Assembly: GCA_023419095.1 (NCBI GenBank)
Contig: JAEZYN010000130.1
Span: forward strand, 1 to 17,022
Direction: 5' to 3'
Source of the DNA: Bacteroidota bacterium
GTDB taxonomy: Bacteria > Bacteroidota > Bacteroidia > Flavobacteriales > Weeksellaceae
Length of the DNA stretch: 17,022 nucleotides
Both the position numbers and the translations under genes were made by a program. Positions 1 to 7,426 of the stretch are shown piece by piece (the first letter of the stretch is position 1; each line of letters opens with the position of its first letter). The notes beneath the pieces were generated by a model. The model saw nothing but the letters and a program-made list of their open reading frames with translations. It did no database searches and was not told the origin of the DNA.

Positions 1-852
1 TGCAAAGTCAGCAAGCCGCTCGAGAACCCGGACGAAACCCCTGTTTTTATCCAGGAAATTCTGGAAGAACTGCGCGCGAATCCAGCCCGGAAATTTAAAG
101 ATTACGATCTCGTTAAACGCGGGATAGAACCTGCAATGATGCGGAGATGGTTTCAGAAAAATCATGGCATGACTTTCCAGGCCTTTCAGCGGATGTTCCG
201 GCTAAATACTGCTTTCAAGAAACTTCAACAGGGCGAAAACATTATAGAGACTGCTTACGACAGTGGTTTTGAAAGTCTGAGTGGTTTCAGCGAAAGCTTT
301 AAAAACATATTTGGCGTTTCCCCCAAAAACTCAAAACAGCAGAGAATTATCGACCTGAAACGCATTGAAACACCCTTAGGCACGATGTACGCCGCGGCTG
401 TAGAAGAAGGCATCTGCATGCTCGAGTTTACTGACCGTAAAATGCTCGAAACTGAATTTAAAGATCTTGCCAAATCACTTAATGCAACAATTGTTCTGGG
501 CGAAAATCCACATTTTCAGACACTTGAAAAAGAACTCAAACTGTATTTCGATGGCGAGCTTACAGAATTCTGCGTTCCGCTTTCTCCCGTGGGGACAGAA
601 TTTCAGAAAAGCGTGTGGAAAATCCTGCAAAGCATACCTTACGGCCAAACCTGGAATTACCGCAAACAATCCGGGATTTTAGGCGACGTAAATAAAGTTC
701 GCGCTGTAGCGAATGCAAATGGCATGAACAAAATTTCAATCTTAATTCCATGTCACCGTGTAATCGGCACCAATGGAACATTAACCGGTTACGGGGGCGG
801 TATTTGGCGTAAACAGAAACTGCTTGAACTCGAAAAAGCGATTCTCTGCTGA
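1..852 (+). CDS. ada: Ada-type bifunctional regulator / methylated-DNA-[protein]-cysteine methyltransferase, 5' end missing
   Basis: The reading frame is open from base 1, so the gene enters from outside the window; the first ATG (136) is internal. The visible 283 residues start at the end of the Ada zinc domain (CKVSKPLENP), continue through an AraC-type helix-turn-helix region (roughly bases 90-345, ending in FGVSPKNSKQQ), and finish with an O6-methylguanine methyltransferase domain. That domain carries the active-site motif PCHRV, with the acceptor Cys codon at 751-753, followed by GYGGGIWRK. By family knowledge, such proteins remove methyl groups from O6-methylguanine and from backbone phosphotriesters, and they activate alkylation-repair genes when methylated at the N-terminal zinc site. 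In E. coli Ada the matching zinc motif is CKRC; here the fourth position is Ser, which could weaken zinc binding. The catalytic C-terminal domain looks intact. Confidence 0.88.
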   Translation, partial: CKVSKPLENPDETPVFIQEILEELRANPARKFKDYDLVKRGIEPAMMRRWFQKNHGMTFQAFQRMFRLNTAFKKLQQGENIIETAYDSGFESLSGFSESFKNIFGVSPKNSKQQRIIDLKRIETPLGTMYAAAVEEGICMLEFTDRKMLETEFKDLAKSLNATIVLGENPHFQTLEKELKLYFDGELTEFCVPLSPVGTEFQKSVWKILQSIPYGQTWNYRKQSGILGDVNKVRAVANANGMNKISILIPCHRVIGTNGTLTGYGGGIWRKQKLLELEKAILC

Positions 853-1245
853 TTAGCGCTCGCCGGACTGCTGTTGGCCGTGTATTATGTGTAAAACGTT
901 ATATGGCAGCACAAACCGGTTCGTGGAATATTTTGCGATGAGACTCGCCAGCAGTATCGGAAATGCCTGCGTAAAACCGCCCGGCATCAGATTCGAGACC
1001 AAAAAAGTGCTATTAGAGGTGCATATATCGAACTTGAGAGCGTAGTGGCAGCACCGATCAGCGCAAAATTCAGAAAAATGAAGGCGGTGCCGAGATACAT
1101 ATTGCAAAACAGCGCGAAACCCAAACCAAGATACGCGCCTGCCACAATGCTGGGTCCAAACACTGCACCATCGCCGCCGGCACCGAGTGTTAAAGGCGGA
1201 AGCAATCGGTTTCAGCAACATCAATCCGAAAAAAAAACCAACTAT
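853..1245 (-). pseudogene. ClC-family chloride channel/transporter, C-terminal remnant with two frameshifts
   Basis: Read on the minus strand, about 130 residues resemble the C-terminal part of ClC channels once two frame changes are allowed. The first frame gives GLMLLKPIASA. At 1192-1194 (AAA on the plus strand) one extra base moves to a second frame, giving LTLGAGGDGAVFGPSIVAG through the helix ending IYAPLIALF. At 1001-1006 (run of six A) one missing base returns to the first frame with LVSNLMPGGFTQAFPILLAS and a stop at 853-855. GGDGAVFGPS matches the ClC selectivity-filter segment (GGIFAP in E. coli). The frame is closed upstream by a stop at 1246-1248, and an unrelated gene starts at 1269, so the N-terminal two thirds or more is gone. 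This remnant fills the space between ada and the acetyltransferase; no promoter was seen for it. Confidence 0.8.
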
Positions 1246-1268
1246 TTATTTTAACACACCCAATCCAT

Positions 1269-1808
1269 ATGTTTTCAATTCAACCTACCATCGAAAATAG
1301 CGAAATTCTCCTCCAGCCTTTGGCGGAAGCAGATTTTGAAAGGCTGTATGAAGTAGCCTCCGATCCTGAAATTTGGTTACAACATCCGAACAGAGACCGT
1401 TACAAAGAAGATGTGTTCCGTACTTTTTTCGATGGCGCCGTCATTTCCGGTGGTGCTTTCATCATCACCGATAAGAAGTCTGGTGAAGTTGCAGGAAGTA
1501 CGCGTTTTTATGATTTCGATGAAGATCAGAACTCAATTTTCATCGGCTATACGTTCTATGCGAAAAAGTTTTGGGGCTCAAGGCTAAATCCAAAGGTCAA
1601 AAAACTGATGCTGGATTATATTTTTGAGTTTGTCGACCTTGTAAAATTTCACGTTGGAGCAGAAAATTGGCGTTCACGTACGGCGATGGAGCGTTTGGGT
1701 GGGAAACCTCGGGGCGAATTAAAAGTTGCATACCACGGCGAACCTGAAAAGACCAACATAGAATATTGGATTCTCCGCTCGGACTGGCTGACGCGGGAGG
1801 AAATGTAA
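1269..1808 (+). CDS. GNAT-family N-acetyltransferase (RimJ/RimL type)
   Basis: The 179-residue product has the layout of small RimJ/RimL-like GNAT acetyltransferases. It begins with the usual strand that introduces the acceptor side (LLQPLAEADFERLYEVASDP), carries a central core IGYTFYAKKFWGSRLNPKVK, and ends with HVGAENWRSRTAMERLGGKPRGE. The last segment matches the 'N..S....E+LG' stretch common in this group, which uses acetyl-CoA to acetylate an amino group. The substrate cannot be told from sequence; members acetylate ribosomal protein N-termini, amino acids or small amines. The ATG lies 23 bases after the ClC remnant, with no clear ribosome binding site, as is normal here. Its promoter would have to lie inside the remnant, and I found no -7 box there. 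The stop abuts the stop of the small gene on the other strand. Confidence 0.82.
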   Translation: MFSIQPTIENSEILLQPLAEADFERLYEVASDPEIWLQHPNRDRYKEDVFRTFFDGAVISGGAFIITDKKSGEVAGSTRFYDFDEDQNSIFIGYTFYAKKFWGSRLNPKVKKLMLDYIFEFVDLVKFHVGAENWRSRTAMERLGGKPRGELKVAYHGEPEKTNIEYWILRSDWLTREEM

Positions 1809-1970
1809 CTATTTACCCGAGCATTGTCTTAAAAATTCTGCACCGTAATAAAACACAAACAGCCACGCAATTCCCTTCACCGTGAAGAATATCAGACCGC
1901 CGATCCCGACTCTTTTCAGCCAGATTTTCAACTTCGGATTTTTTTGCTGCGTGTTGTCTTTTTCGGTCAT
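1809..1970 (-). CDS. Small single-span membrane protein, 53 residues
   Basis: A 54-codon frame on the minus strand encodes a short hydrophilic N-terminus (MTEKDNTQQKNPKLKIWLKR), then one hydrophobic segment at about residues 21-45 (VGIGGLIFFTVKGIAWLFVF...), and a short tail ending RQCSGK. The positive charges (KIWLKR) just before the segment suggest an inside N-terminus. An exact Bacteroidetes -7 box (TATATTTG) stands 17 bases upstream of the ATG, which supports the gene being real. The stop codon directly abuts that of the acetyltransferase, so the two converge with no spacer. I recall similar short hypothetical proteins from Chryseobacterium-like genomes but know no function. A phage or toxin origin is not suggested by anything nearby. 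Confidence 0.7.
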   Translation of the reverse strand: MTEKDNTQQKNPKLKIWLKRVGIGGLIFFTVKGIAWLFVFYYGAEFLRQCSGK

Positions 1971-1987
1971 TTTTTAAAACTAATTTT

Positions 1988-1995
1988 CAAATATA
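1988..1995 (-). promoter_or_regulatory. Bacteroidetes -7 promoter box for the small membrane protein
   Basis: The minus strand reads TATATTTG, an exact match to TAnnTTTG, the -7 element of the Bacteroidetes housekeeping sigma factor. It ends 17 bases before the ATG at 1970. No good -33 TTTG lies 19-21 bases further upstream. Confidence 0.45.
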
Positions 1996-2077
1996 AAAAT
2001 GATTTTTCTGTGTTTAGGCACACTTTCAACCAATAAAATTGTGTAATTTAGGGCAACTTTAAACAAATTATTTTAAA

Positions 2078-3661
2078 ATGTCCAAAAATACAGCGGATTA
2101 CGGAATTCAGCAAACCTTAAAAAATTTAAAAATAAACGCGGAGAACAACGGTGTTTCAACCGGCGGAACTTTCTTCGCAACAGGCGATGTCATCGAGAGT
2201 TTTTCACCCACAGATGGTGAGATGATTGCCAAAATCCGCACAGCGTCTGCAACAGATTATAAAGATGCGATAGAAAAAGCAAAAGCTGCATTCAAAGAAT
2301 TCCGCATGATTCCCGCGCCAAAAAGAGGGGAGCTGGTGCGTCAGTTCGGACTGAAACTTCGGGAATATAAAGATGATTTGGGAAAACTTGTTTCGTATGA
2401 AATGGGAAAATCTTTGCAGGAAGGTTTAGGTGAAGTTCAGGAAATGATCGATATATGCGATTTCGCGGTTGGACTTTCGCGCCAGCTTCATGGCTACACA
2501 ATGCACTCGGAAAGGCCTGGCCACCGCATGTACGAGCAGTATCATCCGTTGGGAATCGTTGGAATTATCTCGGCATTTAATTTTCCGGTAGCTGTTTGGT
2601 CATGGAATACCGCACTTTCATGGATCTGCGGAAACGTTACTGTATGGAAACCTTCAGAAAAAACGCCGCTTTGCGCCATCGCATGTCAAAGTATAATTAA
2701 TGAAGTGCTTACCGAAAACGAAATGCCGGAAGGAATTTCGACCATGATTGTCGGTGATCACGAAATCGGAGATCTTCTGGTAAAAGATAAAAACGTGGCA
2801 CTCGTGTCCTTTACAGGTTCTACGAAAGTTGGCCGTCTGGTAGGGAAGAATGTAGCGGAAAGATTCGGCAAATCAATTTTAGAACTTGGCGGAAACAACG
2901 CAATCATCATTACTGAAAATGCGGATCTGGATATGTCCGTGATTGGCGCGGTCTTCGGCGCAGTGGGAACTGCGGGGCAAAGATGCACTTCGACCAGAAG
3001 GCTGATCATACACGAAAGTATTTACAGCGAGGTGAAAAACCGGCTGGTTCAGGCGTATGGCCAATTGAAAATAGGAAATCCGCTTGACGAGACAAATCAT
3101 GTGGGACCACTGATTGATAAAGATGCTGTAAATCAATATCTTAACTCAATTGAAAAAATAAAGGAGCAAGGCGGAAGATTTCCGGTAGAAGGCGGTGTTC
3201 TGGAAGGCGAAAATTACGCATCAGGCTGTTATGTGAAACCTTGCATCGCGGAAGTTGAAAACTCTTACGAGATTGTTCAGCATGAAACTTTCGCACCCAT
3301 TTTATATTTAATTAAATACTCTACGCTCGAAGAAGCCATCGAAATGCAGAATGATGTGCCGCAAGGTCTGAGTTCGGCAATTATGACGCAGAATCTTCGC
3401 GAAGCAGAACTTTTCCTGTCACAAGCGGGTTCCGACTGTGGTATTGCAAACGTAAATATCGGTACGTCCGGCGCGGAAATCGGTGGCGCGTTTGGCGGCG
3501 AAAAAGAAACAGGCGGCGGACGCGAATCCGGCTCTGATGTCTGGAAATATTATATGAGAAGACAGACCAACACCATCAATTTTACTACAAGTCTGCCTTT
3601 GGCGCAGGGAATAAAATTCGACCTTAGCGGTGACGCGAAGAACGAAACTGACGCTGTTTAA
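2078..3661 (+). CDS. pcd: ALDH7-type aldehyde dehydrogenase, probable piperideine-6-carboxylate / alpha-aminoadipate semialdehyde dehydrogenase
   Basis: The 527-residue protein is a full-length NAD(P)-dependent aldehyde dehydrogenase of the ALDH7 (antiquitin) type. The oxyanion Asn is seen in SAFNFPVAVWSWN (Asn168), the coenzyme loop in FTGSTKVGR, the general base in LELGGNN (Glu269), and the catalytic nucleophile in GQRCTSTRR (Cys303). The start is the first ATG after an AT-rich leader; a near-match -7 box (TAATTTAG, 2044-2051) lies 26 bases upstream. It is followed after 36 bases by lysine 6-aminotransferase, whose product is exactly the semialdehyde (in equilibrium with the cyclic imine) that ALDH7 enzymes oxidise to L-alpha-aminoadipate. 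A lat/pcd pair of this kind has been characterised in Flavobacterium lutescens. The substrate call thus rests on family plus neighbour. Other semialdehyde substrates remain possible. Confidence 0.88.
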   Translation: MSKNTADYGIQQTLKNLKINAENNGVSTGGTFFATGDVIESFSPTDGEMIAKIRTASATDYKDAIEKAKAAFKEFRMIPAPKRGELVRQFGLKLREYKDDLGKLVSYEMGKSLQEGLGEVQEMIDICDFAVGLSRQLHGYTMHSERPGHRMYEQYHPLGIVGIISAFNFPVAVWSWNTALSWICGNVTVWKPSEKTPLCAIACQSIINEVLTENEMPEGISTMIVGDHEIGDLLVKDKNVALVSFTGSTKVGRLVGKNVAERFGKSILELGGNNAIIITENADLDMSVIGAVFGAVGTAGQRCTSTRRLIIHESIYSEVKNRLVQAYGQLKIGNPLDETNHVGPLIDKDAVNQYLNSIEKIKEQGGRFPVEGGVLEGENYASGCYVKPCIAEVENSYEIVQHETFAPILYLIKYSTLEEAIEMQNDVPQGLSSAIMTQNLREAELFLSQAGSDCGIANVNIGTSGAEIGGAFGGEKETGGGRESGSDVWKYYMRRQTNTINFTTSLPLAQGIKFDLSGDAKNETDAV

Positions 3662-3697
3662 TCCTTTTATATCATCTAACTAATTCAATTTTCAGCT

Positions 3698-5032
3698 ATG
3701 AACGACGCACTCGCTTCTAAACCTCAGACAATAAATAAAGTAAAGGAAACACTTGGCAAACATATGCTCGCGGATGGTTTCGACTTCGTAATGGATTTTG
3801 ATAAATCACACGGAAGCTGGATCCACGACCGTTTGACGGGCCGTGATTTTCTGGATATGTTTTCAATGTTTGGCTCGGCTTCCATCGGTTACAACCATCC
3901 CTATTTAATGGAAAAATCTGCATGGCTTGGGAAACTTGCTGTGAACAAGCCTACGCTTGCAGACGTCTATTCACAGGAGTTTGCGGATTTTATGGAGGTA
4001 TTTTCTCGTGTTGCCATTCCTGAAGAACTGCAGTATGCATTTTTCATTGAAGGTGGTGCACTGGCTGTGGAAAACGCGATGAAAGCGTGCTTCGACTGGA
4101 AGACACGTAAAAATTTTGAAAAGGGCTTAGATTTAGAAGCCGGAATCTGCATCCATTTCAAACAGGCATTTCACGGCAGAAGCGGCTACACATTAAGCCT
4201 TACGAATACATCAGACCCGCGGAAATATCAGTATTTCCCAAGATTTGACTGGCCGCGGATCACAAATCCACATCTTAATTTCCCGATAACGGAAGAAAAT
4301 TTAGAGGAAACCATTAAAAATGAGCAGCTTGCACTGCTTCACATTCAGGAAGCGATCATCAGCAATCCGAATCAGGTGGCGTGCATCATCATTGAACCCA
4401 TTCAGGCTGAAGGTGGTGATCACCATTTCCGCGACGAATTTTTCACCGGACTGCGTGAAATTTGTGATGAAAATGAGGTGTTGCTGATCTTTGATGAAGT
4501 GCAAACCGGTATAGGAATTACAGGAAAAATGTGGGCTTTTGAACATTTCACTGCAAAACCAGACATCATTTCTTTTGGTAAAAAGACGCAGGTCTGTGGT
4601 GTGTTGGCTAATAAGGAAAAGTTCGACGAAATTCCGCAAAACGTTTTCCGTGAAAGTTCCAGGATCAATTCTACGTTCGGAGGTAACTTCGTGGATATGC
4701 TTCGTTTTCAGTTGACACTTGAAGTGATTGAACAGGAAAATCTCGTAGAAAACGCCAGAAAGGTTGGTGAATATTTGCTGAACGGTCTTCAGGAACTGGA
4801 GAAAGATCACCCAGAAAAGTTTTCGAATGCGCGCGGCCGTGGACTGATGTGCGCCATTGACCTGCCGACCAGCATGATGCGGGATCGCTTGAGAGAAGTG
4901 CTTTACGATGACAATCTGATACTTTTGGCTTGCGGTGACCGCTCTGTGCGCTTCAGACCACACCTGAATGTATCGACAAATGAAATTCAGATTGCATTGG
5001 ATAAATTAGCTGCGAATATTGTCAAGATTTAG
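3698..5032 (+). CDS. lat: L-lysine 6-aminotransferase (lysine-epsilon aminotransferase)
   Basis: The 444-residue protein is a class III PLP-dependent aminotransferase of the Lat type. It moves the epsilon-amino group of lysine to 2-oxoglutarate, giving alpha-aminoadipate semialdehyde and glutamate. The N-terminal region FSMFGSASIGYNHP and the segment EGGALAVENAMKACFDWK are typical of Lat. The cofactor Asp region is IFDEVQTGIGITG. The Schiff-base lysine lies in SFGKKTQVCG; by alignment with other class III enzymes it is Lys295, the first of the two. The C-terminal RGRGLMCAIDLP and VRFRPHLNVS also fit. Length matches the family (about 440-450). It is 36 bases downstream of the ALDH7 gene on the same strand with no terminator between, so the two are probably cotranscribed. 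No terminator is evident downstream; 5033-5137 is AT-rich and otherwise featureless. Confidence 0.93.
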   Translation: MNDALASKPQTINKVKETLGKHMLADGFDFVMDFDKSHGSWIHDRLTGRDFLDMFSMFGSASIGYNHPYLMEKSAWLGKLAVNKPTLADVYSQEFADFMEVFSRVAIPEELQYAFFIEGGALAVENAMKACFDWKTRKNFEKGLDLEAGICIHFKQAFHGRSGYTLSLTNTSDPRKYQYFPRFDWPRITNPHLNFPITEENLEETIKNEQLALLHIQEAIISNPNQVACIIIEPIQAEGGDHHFRDEFFTGLREICDENEVLLIFDEVQTGIGITGKMWAFEHFTAKPDIISFGKKTQVCGVLANKEKFDEIPQNVFRESSRINSTFGGNFVDMLRFQLTLEVIEQENLVENARKVGEYLLNGLQELEKDHPEKFSNARGRGLMCAIDLPTSMMRDRLREVLYDDNLILLACGDRSVRFRPHLNVSTNEIQIALDKLAANIVKI

Positions 5033-5137
5033 ATTATGTTTTAATTTAATTTTAATTTTCCCTTAATTTAATATTATTTTAACATTATTTTTCGGATATA
5101 AATTGTAATTTTAGAATTCAAAAAATGACAGTAGCGT

Positions 5138-5383
5138 ATGGAAAGAGAGACGAGGGTATCGGTTTTTGAAAGTGAAAATGCCGCAGAAATTCAGCTTATC
5201 AGGGCAAAACTAGAAAATCAGGAGATTCCGGTTTTTGTAAATGACAAGTATATGTCTTTCACTACGACGCCCACGGCTGCAACGATCAGATTGATGGTAA
5301 ACCTTACCGACGAGCAGAAAGCGTTTGAAATTATCGATGAATTTTTGAAAACTTCGGACCTGAAAATAGATACTAACCCCTAA
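5138..5383 (+). CDS. DUF2007 domain protein
   Basis: This 81-residue cytoplasmic protein has the DUF2007 pattern: an opening strand RVSVFESENAAEIQLIRAKL, the central EIPVFVNDKYMS, and a second half with a strand and helix (IRLMVNLTDEQKAFEIIDEF). The domain resembles small ferredoxin-like modules that Pfam labels 'putative signal transducing protein', but no activity is established. There is no signal peptide or membrane span. The ATG follows an AT-rich leader with a one-mismatch -7 box (TAATTTTA, 5106-5113), so it may have its own promoter 105 bases after lat, though readthrough from lat is equally possible. A strong hairpin terminator follows 36 bases after the stop, closing the transcription unit. 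Confidence 0.75.
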   Translation: MERETRVSVFESENAAEIQLIRAKLENQEIPVFVNDKYMSFTTTPTAATIRLMVNLTDEQKAFEIIDEFLKTSDLKIDTNP

Positions 5384-5418
5384 TTATAGATTCATAATTT
5401 AAATTTTACGTTTTACAG

Positions 5419-5454
5419 AAACCGGAACTCATATTTGTGAGTTCCGGTTTTTTT
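5419..5454 (+). terminator. Rho-independent terminator after the DUF2007 gene
   Basis: A perfect 12-base-pair stem (AACCGGAACTCA / TGAGTTCCGGTT) with loop TATTTG runs directly into a run of seven T. On the other strand the stem is followed only by a short T stretch, so it would act weakly, if at all, for the convergent gene ending at 5516. Confidence 0.9.
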
Positions 5455-5515
5455 ATCGACAGTAAAAAATTATCTGTATTGCAAAATGAATCTCCCGACT
5501 TTCATCCTCCTATTT

Positions 5516-7240
5516 TTACAGTTTCTCTTTCATCATCTTAATGAAAACAGAAGGTTTCAGATCAAATTTCCGGCGGAAATTATCCGAAAAGTTTTCGGCA
5601 CTGGAGAATCCGGCAATTGACGCCAGTTCTTTCACGTCCATATTAAGATATTTCACGTCAGTTTTTAGGTGCTCAATAATGTAATCAAGTCGCAGATCAT
5701 TAATGTAAAGTGTGAAATTTTTGCCTTTGTAGGTATTGATGATCTTTGAAAAGTAAGTGGAATTGGTCCCAAGCTCCTCACTCAGCAGTTTTTGCGAGAC
5801 CTGGGAATCGAGGAATTTGTTTTCTTTTTCGAAAATTTCAAGTTGTTGCAGGATGTTTTCTACAAAAATTGGGTTCAGGCCCGGTATCTTGTTGTAAAAA
5901 TCGTAATCGATTTTCTGTTGGTCTTCAAACTTTCCGTCTTCGATCACGGCTTTTTCCGTACCAGTTTTGTCGTCATCGCGCTGTGCCATGATTTCTTCAA
6001 AACGTTTCTTGTAATTTTGCTTTTCATTATAAATACGGAAGCCGAAAAATACAAATCCGAAAATCAGCAGTGCCACGAGTGAAATAAAAATGATCCGCTG
6101 GTTTTGCAGAGTGTGCTCGATGCGGTTTTTTTCAGCAACCAGTTTGTTGGTGTCGTATTCTTTAACGATTCGCTGGTAAAGATATTTGTAATTTTTCTCG
6201 TAAGAGCGGTCGAGAACCATCAGTTTATCGATATATTCAAGCTGTTTTGCCGTATTTCCGGCCGCTTTGTAATATTTGATCAGAATTTCGTAAGCTGAAC
6301 GGAATTGCGGATCGAGTTTTTTAGTTTTGGTATAATGTTTATCGATTTCCTCGAGGTATTTTATTGCCAATTTTTGCTTTCCCGTGTGCCAGTAGGAAAG
6401 ACCGAGGTAAAAAACCTCGGTGTTATGCGGCCATTGGTCGTTGTAGAGCCGGATGGCTTCGGAAAGTTTTGAGATGGCTGTTTCGTAATCTTTGCGATAG
6501 AAATGCGTTAAACCTTCAGAAGTAATGAAGTATGGCAAATATTGACCAAGTTTATTTTTCTGAACATAAGTAAATGCATCGTTCAATAAGATTTTGTTCT
6601 CTTCAAAAAGGCCCAGTTTTGTATTCGAATCGATTAAACTCAACATCGAGTAGAGGTAGTAAATCTCATAATTCTTGCCCAATGAGCTTTTTGTCTCAAG
6701 ATTATTTTTAAAAAAACTAACACATGTTTCCAGTTCTTTCTTTGCATCTTCATAGTGACCTAGATATATCTTGTTTTGTCCGATAAAATAGATCGTCTTA
6801 TTATATATGTATTCGTCGCCGGAAGTTTGAGAAAGTTTATTAGCAATCAAAATATCACTCAATGCCTGTTGGTAGAGTTCTTCAGACATTTGAATAATGC
6901 CCCGATTTAAGTATGCGTCAAGTTGGAGTTTATTAATTCCTGAGTTTTTTGCCGTTTCCAGCGCGCGATCAGCAAACTCTAAGTTGCGAGGATACTTACT
7001 ATTGATACTGGCATAACGATAAGCATAGAATAGCGATTCATTATTTTTTTCCTTTAATGACTTTTCTATGTAAATATTTATAAGTTGCCACAATTTATCC
7101 GAATCATTTGTGTTCGAATCAATCAATTTTTCTATTTCTTCATTGCTTAGGTTGGCATATTTAGACTCTTGAGCACAAATATTTATGCAAAAGGTGATAC
7201 AAAAAAGAAAAATTACAATGCGGAAAAACTTCAACAGCAT
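5516..7240 (-). CDS. Membrane-anchored TPR protein with C-terminal AraC-type DNA-binding domain
   Basis: The 574-residue protein starts with a clear signal sequence (hydrophobic IVIFLFCITFCINICAQ, cleavage likely after AQ near residue 24). A helical-repeat region of TPR type follows to about residue 365, for example YQQALSDILIANKLS, YETAISKLSEAIRLYN and KQKLAIKYLEEIDKHY. A single membrane span lies at about 380-402 (IIFISLVALLIFGFVFFGF), then a charged linker, and an AraC-family helix-turn-helix domain at about 487-574, with ELASIAGFSSAENFSDNFRR in the second helix pair. This order puts the TPR part in the periplasm and the DNA-binding part in the cytoplasm. The protein may therefore transmit an outside signal straight to DNA without a kinase; that is inference from architecture. 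Such regulators are common in Flavobacteriia and the target is usually unknown. No exact -7 box was found upstream. It is divergent from the lipoprotein gene at 7427, which is one candidate target. Confidence 0.85.
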   Translation of the reverse strand: MLLKFFRIVIFLFCITFCINICAQESKYANLSNEEIEKLIDSNTNDSDKLWQLINIYIEKSLKEKNNESLFYAYRYASINSKYPRNLEFADRALETAKNSGINKLQLDAYLNRGIIQMSEELYQQALSDILIANKLSQTSGDEYIYNKTIYFIGQNKIYLGHYEDAKKELETCVSFFKNNLETKSSLGKNYEIYYLYSMLSLIDSNTKLGLFEENKILLNDAFTYVQKNKLGQYLPYFITSEGLTHFYRKDYETAISKLSEAIRLYNDQWPHNTEVFYLGLSYWHTGKQKLAIKYLEEIDKHYTKTKKLDPQFRSAYEILIKYYKAAGNTAKQLEYIDKLMVLDRSYEKNYKYLYQRIVKEYDTNKLVAEKNRIEHTLQNQRIIFISLVALLIFGFVFFGFRIYNEKQNYKKRFEEIMAQRDDDKTGTEKAVIEDGKFEDQQKIDYDFYNKIPGLNPIFVENILQQLEIFEKENKFLDSQVSQKLLSEELGTNSTYFSKIINTYKGKNFTLYINDLRLDYIIEHLKTDVKYLNMDVKELASIAGFSSAENFSDNFRRKFDLKPSVFIKMMKEKL

Positions 7241-7403
7241 AAAACCGTAATAAAATGATTAGCAGGTAGATAAATCATTTTTCATCATTTGTTTTACAAT
7301 AATACTGCTATTTTTTTTAAAATCCGCCATCAATTTTATGAATTACTTGTTATTTTTTATAAACTAACGGTTGCAAAACTTGCGGTGCATCTGGTGGCTG
7401 TCC

Positions 7404-7411
7404 TACATTTG
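7404..7411 (+). promoter_or_regulatory. Bacteroidetes -7 box (with -33 TTG) for the lipoprotein gene
   Basis: TACATTTG is an exact TAnnTTTG match. TTG at 7380-7382 stands 21 bases upstream, within the spacing known for this promoter class. The box lies 15 bases before the ATG at 7427 and so favours that start over an upstream in-frame ATG at 7289. Confidence 0.55.
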
Positions 7412-7426
7412 TCAAAAATAAAACGC

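Noticed and set aside
1045..1254. 69-codon plus-strand frame between ada and the acetyltransferase
   Set aside because: The minus strand of the same stretch carries clear ClC channel similarity; the plus frame has no family features.
4301..4963. 220-codon open frame on the minus strand across lat
   Set aside because: It is fully antisense to a clear aminotransferase gene, shows no recognisable family and no promoter. It is a by-product of codon use in lat.
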